DNA from: JAZDEL01 sp043820655 | GTDB taxonomy: Archaea > Iainarchaeota > Iainarchaeia > Iainarchaeales > JAZDEL01 | NCBI GenBank assembly: GCA_043820655.1 | Contig: JBDRDO010000090.1 | Span: 1-7,020 of the forward strand | DNA: 7,020 nucleotides | Direction of reading: 5' to 3' | Shown: positions 4,846 to 7,020 of the stretch, one piece after another | How the letters are laid out: each line of letters begins with the position of its first letter | How positions within the stretch are numbered: the stretch's first letter is position 1 | Made by a program: the position numbers and the translations under genes | Notes under the pieces: generated by a model | What the model was told of the DNA's origin: nothing | What the model saw: only the letters and a program-made list of their open reading frames with translations | The model's database searches: none

Positions 4846-6261
4846 GTGGGCACTAAAATTACCAGATCCGCGATTCTTGTTTTATTTCTCATTATTGTGC
4901 TTGCCGCGCTTGTGAGGTTTAGCCCTGGGCTGGCGGGCTCAATGGGCGGGCCCGACCCGCACTTCCACACAAGGATGGCCGAGCTTGTGGTTTCGGGGGA
5001 GGGCGTGCCTGTTTATGATGCATTATCAAATCAGGGGCGCTGGTATACATACGCGCCACTTTATCATTTGATGTATGCATTGCTCGGTATTTTTTCCGGG
5101 CTTCCTGTAAAGGGGCTTGTTAATTTCTTTCCCGTGCTGTATGGCTGTGCAGGGGTGCTTTTGGTTTTCATTTTCGCGCGCAGGCTCTTTGGAGTGCGTG
5201 CGGGGGTTTTTGCCGCGCTTGCATTGGCAGTAATGTCAATGCATATTGTGAGGACTGCAAGCTACTCCCGCCCTGACGGACTGGCACTTCTTATTGTCCC
5301 TGCGGCGCTTTATTTACTTTACACGCAGAGATTTAAGGCCGCGGCACTGCTTTCAGTTGTGCAGGTGCTTCTGCACCCGCTTTCAACCGCTTATTTGCTT
5401 ACCCTGATGATTGCAATTATGGCTGTGCACCGTGTGAAAGGCGAGACGCTGGAATACAAAAAATATGCGGGAATAATTGTTCTCACAGTTGCGGTTTTCC
5501 TTTCATGGCTGTTAACGAGGGCGTATCCGATTGAACTTTACCTCTCGGATGTTTCATATTCATCCGCGGAACTTTCCGCGCTTTCACTGCTCAGCATTCT
5601 CATGTACTTCACATTCTCATGGATTTTCATAATTCTCGGGGTTTTTAAGCTGCCCGAACGCGGGAAATACTTTCTGCTTGCGTGGTTTGTTTACACCCTG
5701 CTGTTCGCGGTTTTGGGTTTCCGACTTGCGATTTTCCTTTCAATTCCTGCGGCAATAATCGCGGGATGGGGCCTGCTTACTGTTGAGCAGGCGCTTTCAA
5801 AATATAAAATTGTGTTTTATGCCCTGCTTCTGCTGCTTGCGGGCATTTCAATCGGCGGGGATATTTACAATGATGCAAAATACATTAACACAGGGGAGCG
5901 CGCGGCAATGCTCTGGCTCCGCGATTACACGGATGAAAACGCAACAATAGCAGCCTCATGGGACCGCGGACACCCCCTCACATATTACGCACAGAGGAAG
6001 GTTTTGATTGACGGGTATTTTGAGTTTGCGCCCGGGCTTGATGAAAGGCTTGAGGTTATGGAAACGCTTATCAGCACGGCAGATTGCGGGAAAATAAGCG
6101 AGGCGGTGCAGGATTACGGAATTGATTATTTCTATGTCCACACATCCGCACTGGGCAGGCGGAATTACATGAACGGAATCCTAGAGGCAAAGTGCGAAGG
6201 AATGGCACTGGTTTACAGCTCTGAGAAGGCGAGGGTTTTTGCGTATGGGCAAGGGGGATAA
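4846..6261 (+). CDS. STT3/AglB-like GT-C fold membrane glycosyltransferase, reduced form
   Basis: The 471-residue protein has a hydrophobic N-terminal helix (about 8-25) and about nine to eleven membrane segments to residue 337, then a short soluble part. Several STT3/AglB landmarks appear in order: GGPDPHFHTRMAE (34-46) resembles the first acidic loop motif; SRPDGLALL (141-149) the second; SSAEL (239-243) may correspond to the TIxE/SVSE loop; GFRLAIFLSIPAAIIAGWGL (291-310) matches the arginine-containing late helix. AAMLWLRDYTDENATIAASW (353-372) leads into SWDRG (371-375), where AglB has WWDYG. True AglB proteins are usually 600-1000 residues with a large C-terminal globular domain, missing here. 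AglB moves a lipid-linked glycan to Asn; the acceptor here is unknown. GTG at 4846 is preferred for its GGAGG 6 bases upstream; GTG at 4825, overlapping the cgi121 stop, would add seven residues. Confidence 0.75.
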   Translation: MGTKITRSAILVLFLIIVLAALVRFSPGLAGSMGGPDPHFHTRMAELVVSGEGVPVYDALSNQGRWYTYAPLYHLMYALLGIFSGLPVKGLVNFFPVLYGCAGVLLVFIFARRLFGVRAGVFAALALAVMSMHIVRTASYSRPDGLALLIVPAALYLLYTQRFKAAALLSVVQVLLHPLSTAYLLTLMIAIMAVHRVKGETLEYKKYAGIIVLTVAVFLSWLLTRAYPIELYLSDVSYSSAELSALSLLSILMYFTFSWIFIILGVFKLPERGKYFLLAWFVYTLLFAVLGFRLAIFLSIPAAIIAGWGLLTVEQALSKYKIVFYALLLLLAGISIGGDIYNDAKYINTGERAAMLWLRDYTDENATIAASWDRGHPLTYYAQRKVLIDGYFEFAPGLDERLEVMETLISTADCGKISEAVQDYGIDYFYVHTSALGRRNYMNGILEAKCEGMALVYSSEKARVFAYGQGG

Positions 6262-6334
6262 TGGAAAGGCTTCCGCGTCGACCTTGCAGGGCATTTTCCC
6301 AGAGCCCCCGCACCGGAAACCCACCCTAAAAGCG

Positions 6335-6342
6335 TTTATAAA
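6335..6342 (+). promoter_or_regulatory. Candidate upstream TATA box
   Basis: TTTATAAA in AGCGTTTATAAAGCACC. By the usual spacing it would start a transcript near 6366, at the ATG of a doubtful 79-codon frame, or give a longer leader for the downstream operon. The bases before the ATG (TATAAGGTTCTATATG) nearly repeat those before the cysteine-rich gene. Confidence 0.4.
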
Positions 6343-6367
6343 GCACCTTAATGTATAAGGTTCTATA

Positions 6368-6384
6368 TGCCCTCGGGCAATTTT
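6368..6384 (+). terminator. Possible hairpin terminator after the STT3-like gene
   Basis: A TGCC-CTCG-GGCA stem-loop followed by ATTTT lies about 105 bases after the membrane-protein stop codon. The T-run is short, so termination would be weak. It could equally be a hairpin at the 5' end of a transcript from the box at 6335. Confidence 0.3.
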
Positions 6385-6420
6385 CACAGGCTGAAGAGCT
6401 TTTTGCCGTGCGGGAATCCT

Positions 6421-6436
6421 GCGAAACCTTTATATA
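6421..6436 (+). promoter_or_regulatory. Strong TATA/BRE promoter of the winged-helix/toxin operon
   Basis: TTTATATA (6429-6436) is a consensus archaeal TATA box and is preceded by the purine-rich GCGAAA (6421-6426), resembling a BRE. The predicted transcript start is near 6460, about 34 bases before the ATG at 6494. It is the best promoter in the window by eye. Confidence 0.75.
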
Positions 6437-6454
6437 CGAGTTGTTACATATTGA

Positions 6455-6488
6455 TAACTGTTAGTTACTCATTAATAACTATTAGTGA
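6455..6488 (+). promoter_or_regulatory. Tandem palindromic operator candidate
   Basis: Two 13-base palindromes lie exactly 21 bases apart: TAACT-GTT-AGTTA (6455-6467, perfect arms) and TAACT-ATT-AGTGA (6476-6488, one arm mismatch). The first covers the predicted transcription start; the second overlaps the AGTGAT (6484-6489) that could serve as ribosome binding site for the ATG at 6494. Two helical turns of spacing place both sites on one face of the DNA. A repressor bound here would block polymerase; the winged-helix product of the next gene is the obvious candidate, by inference. Confidence 0.55.
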
Positions 6489-6493
6489 TTCAT

Positions 6494-6772
6494 ATGCAGA
6501 AGCAGGTTCAGGTGCGGAAACAGGAGCATTCTCCCACTCTAAACACCGTGCTTATGGTGGAAGATACTCTGAAAAAAATAGGCGGGAGTATTGTGACTGT
6601 TGCTGAACTTAAGAAGAATCTGCCAAAGCAGGTTAACCACAACACTTTGAGAGCCATTCTTGAATACCTTGAGGACAGCGGCAAAATAGCGGTAAGTATG
6701 AGGGGCATAACCTGGATTCACAGTACAACCCCTGCACTTAGGAAAGCTGTTGCAAGGGGCCTTGAATTATGA
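6494..6772 (+). CDS. Small winged-helix protein, probable antitoxin/autorepressor
   Basis: The 92-residue protein contains one predicted winged helix-turn-helix: helix 1 about TVLMVEDTLKKI (18-29), helix 2 TVAELKKNL (35-43), recognition helix VNHNTLRAILEYLEDSG (47-63) and a wing with IAVSMRGITWI (65-75). A basic stretch ALRKAVARGLEL ends it. The start at ATG 6494 is chosen over an in-frame GTG at 6485, which lies inside the second palindrome and uses the likely ribosome binding site. The stop overlaps the toxin start as ATGA, the arrangement of antitoxin-toxin pairs. I recall similar small proteins next to RelE-like toxins in other archaea, but cannot verify this here. Function as antitoxin is inferred from the neighbour, size and operator. 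Confidence 0.75.
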   Translation: MQKQVQVRKQEHSPTLNTVLMVEDTLKKIGGSIVTVAELKKNLPKQVNHNTLRAILEYLEDSGKIAVSMRGITWIHSTTPALRKAVARGLEL

Positions 6773-7020
6773 AGCCCGTGCGTGTAATCCTCTCCCCCGA
6801 GGCGGAGGAGGTTTATGATTACCTCAACCGCGAGGCACCGAATTCAAAGATTGAAAGGTCAATACTCTCCGCAGTAAATAAAAAATCCGAACTTATAAAG
6901 GCGAACATCCATTACGGAAACCCGATTGAAAAGGGGAAAATCCCAAGAGAATACAAACAGAAATACGGGATAACAAACCTTTTCAGGGTTGAACTGCCCG
7001 CAGGGTGGCGGATGCTTTAT
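6769..7020 (+). CDS. RelE/ParE-like toxin, 3' end outside the window
   Basis: Eighty-four codons are visible and the frame is still open at the window edge. The chain starts VRVILSPEAEEVYDYL, a typical RelE/ParE first strand and helix, followed by a second helix (about 28-46), then HYGNPIEKGKIPREY (48-62), the usual 'xxGxPxxxxxIP' loop, and NLFRVELPAGWRMLY (70-84), matching the strand pair that ends in a 'WRxxY' motif. RelE-type proteins cleave mRNA in the ribosome and ParE-type proteins poison gyrase; the part seen does not decide which. The lysine-rich insert (54-66) and Arg73/Arg81 favour an RNA-binding RelE-like role, weakly. Perhaps 20-35 residues are missing. Translation is coupled to the winged-helix gene by ATGA. 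Confidence 0.82.
   Translation, partial: MKPVRVILSPEAEEVYDYLNREAPNSKIERSILSAVNKKSELIKANIHYGNPIEKGKIPREYKQKYGITNLFRVELPAGWRMLY

Larger units (their letters stand above)
6262..6493 (+). other. Intergenic stretch with hairpins and two candidate promoters
   Basis: No convincing gene is seen between the membrane protein and the winged-helix gene. Right after the stop lies a small inverted repeat GGAA-AGGC-TTCC (6263-6274). A TATA-like TTTATAAA (6335-6342) sits 25-32 bases before an ATG at 6367. A hairpin TGCCCTCGGGCA (6368-6379) is followed by ATTTT. A weak stem GCGGG-AAT-CCTGC lies near 6411-6423. The last 70 bases hold the promoter and operator-like repeats listed separately. No tRNA or other known RNA gene is recognised; a small RNA starting near 6366 cannot be excluded. 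Confidence 0.5.

Noticed and set aside
6261..6329. 22-codon frame whose ATG overlaps the membrane-protein stop (TAATG), with a G-rich stretch upstream
   Set aside because: It is very short, Arg/Pro-rich and without recognisable features; such frames arise by chance in a GC-rich stretch. Kept only as a remote possibility.
6385..6440. Possible tRNA-like or C/D-box RNA sequence (CTGA and GGGAATCC words)
   Set aside because: No acceptor stem, T-arm consensus GTTCRANTC or paired C and D boxes could be found.
6367..6606. 79-codon plus-strand frame starting at an ATG behind a TATA-like box
   Set aside because: It runs through the main promoter, both palindromes and the start of the winged-helix gene in another frame, and its translation shows no domain-like pattern. 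Only the promoter placement speaks for it.
1..7020. CRISPR arrays, insertion sequences, inverted terminal repeats, attachment sites
   Set aside because: No regularly spaced repeats, transposase motifs or tRNA-borne attachment sites are visible on either strand.

Overview
The window is archaeal chromosome. It carries a transcription factor B (TFB), an S8e ribosomal protein, an archaeal-type RNase HII and a Cgi121/KEOPS subunit. Promoters look like TATA boxes (TTTATATA, TTTAAA), often about 25 to 30 bases before a start codon, and several genes have GGTGA-type ribosome binding sites. Genes are short and tightly packed, with 4-base stop/start overlaps and one convergent gene-end overlap. That would suit a small-genome archaeon, possibly of the DPANN group, but this sequence alone does not fix the lineage.

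Layout. Bases 2-403 (+) are the 3' part of scpB (chromosome condensation), cut by the window start. Its tail overlaps by 47 bases the 3' end of an Hsp20 gene on the other strand. Reading leftward on the minus strand from about 4167 to 357 there are: rps8e with a long charged C-terminal tail; tfb with its own promoter and a hairpin/T-tract terminator; a hicB-hicA toxin-antitoxin pair; a small four-to-five-cysteine protein of unknown function with a leaderless-type promoter; and rnhB-hsp20, which probably form one transcript. A 94-base AT-rich divergent promoter region (4168-4261) separates rps8e from a plus-strand pair: cgi121 (tRNA t6A synthesis complex) and a polytopic membrane protein resembling a shortened STT3/AglB oligosaccharyltransferase whose WWDYG motif is altered. 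After a 232-base intergenic stretch with two candidate promoters and hairpins comes a second apparent toxin-antitoxin operon: a 92-residue winged-helix protein overlapping by ATGA a RelE/ParE-like toxin that runs off the window end.

How the parts relate. Most genes are housekeeping (chromosome segregation, RNA primer/ribonucleotide removal, basal transcription, translation, tRNA modification, protein folding). Two toxin-antitoxin modules of different families sit about 4 kb apart. The most interesting region is 6421-7020. A strong TATA promoter is followed by two near-identical 13-base palindromes exactly 21 bases apart, covering the predicted transcription start and the ribosome binding site of the winged-helix gene. 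This is what an autorepressed antitoxin-toxin operon would look like. The second point of interest is the reduced STT3-like protein.
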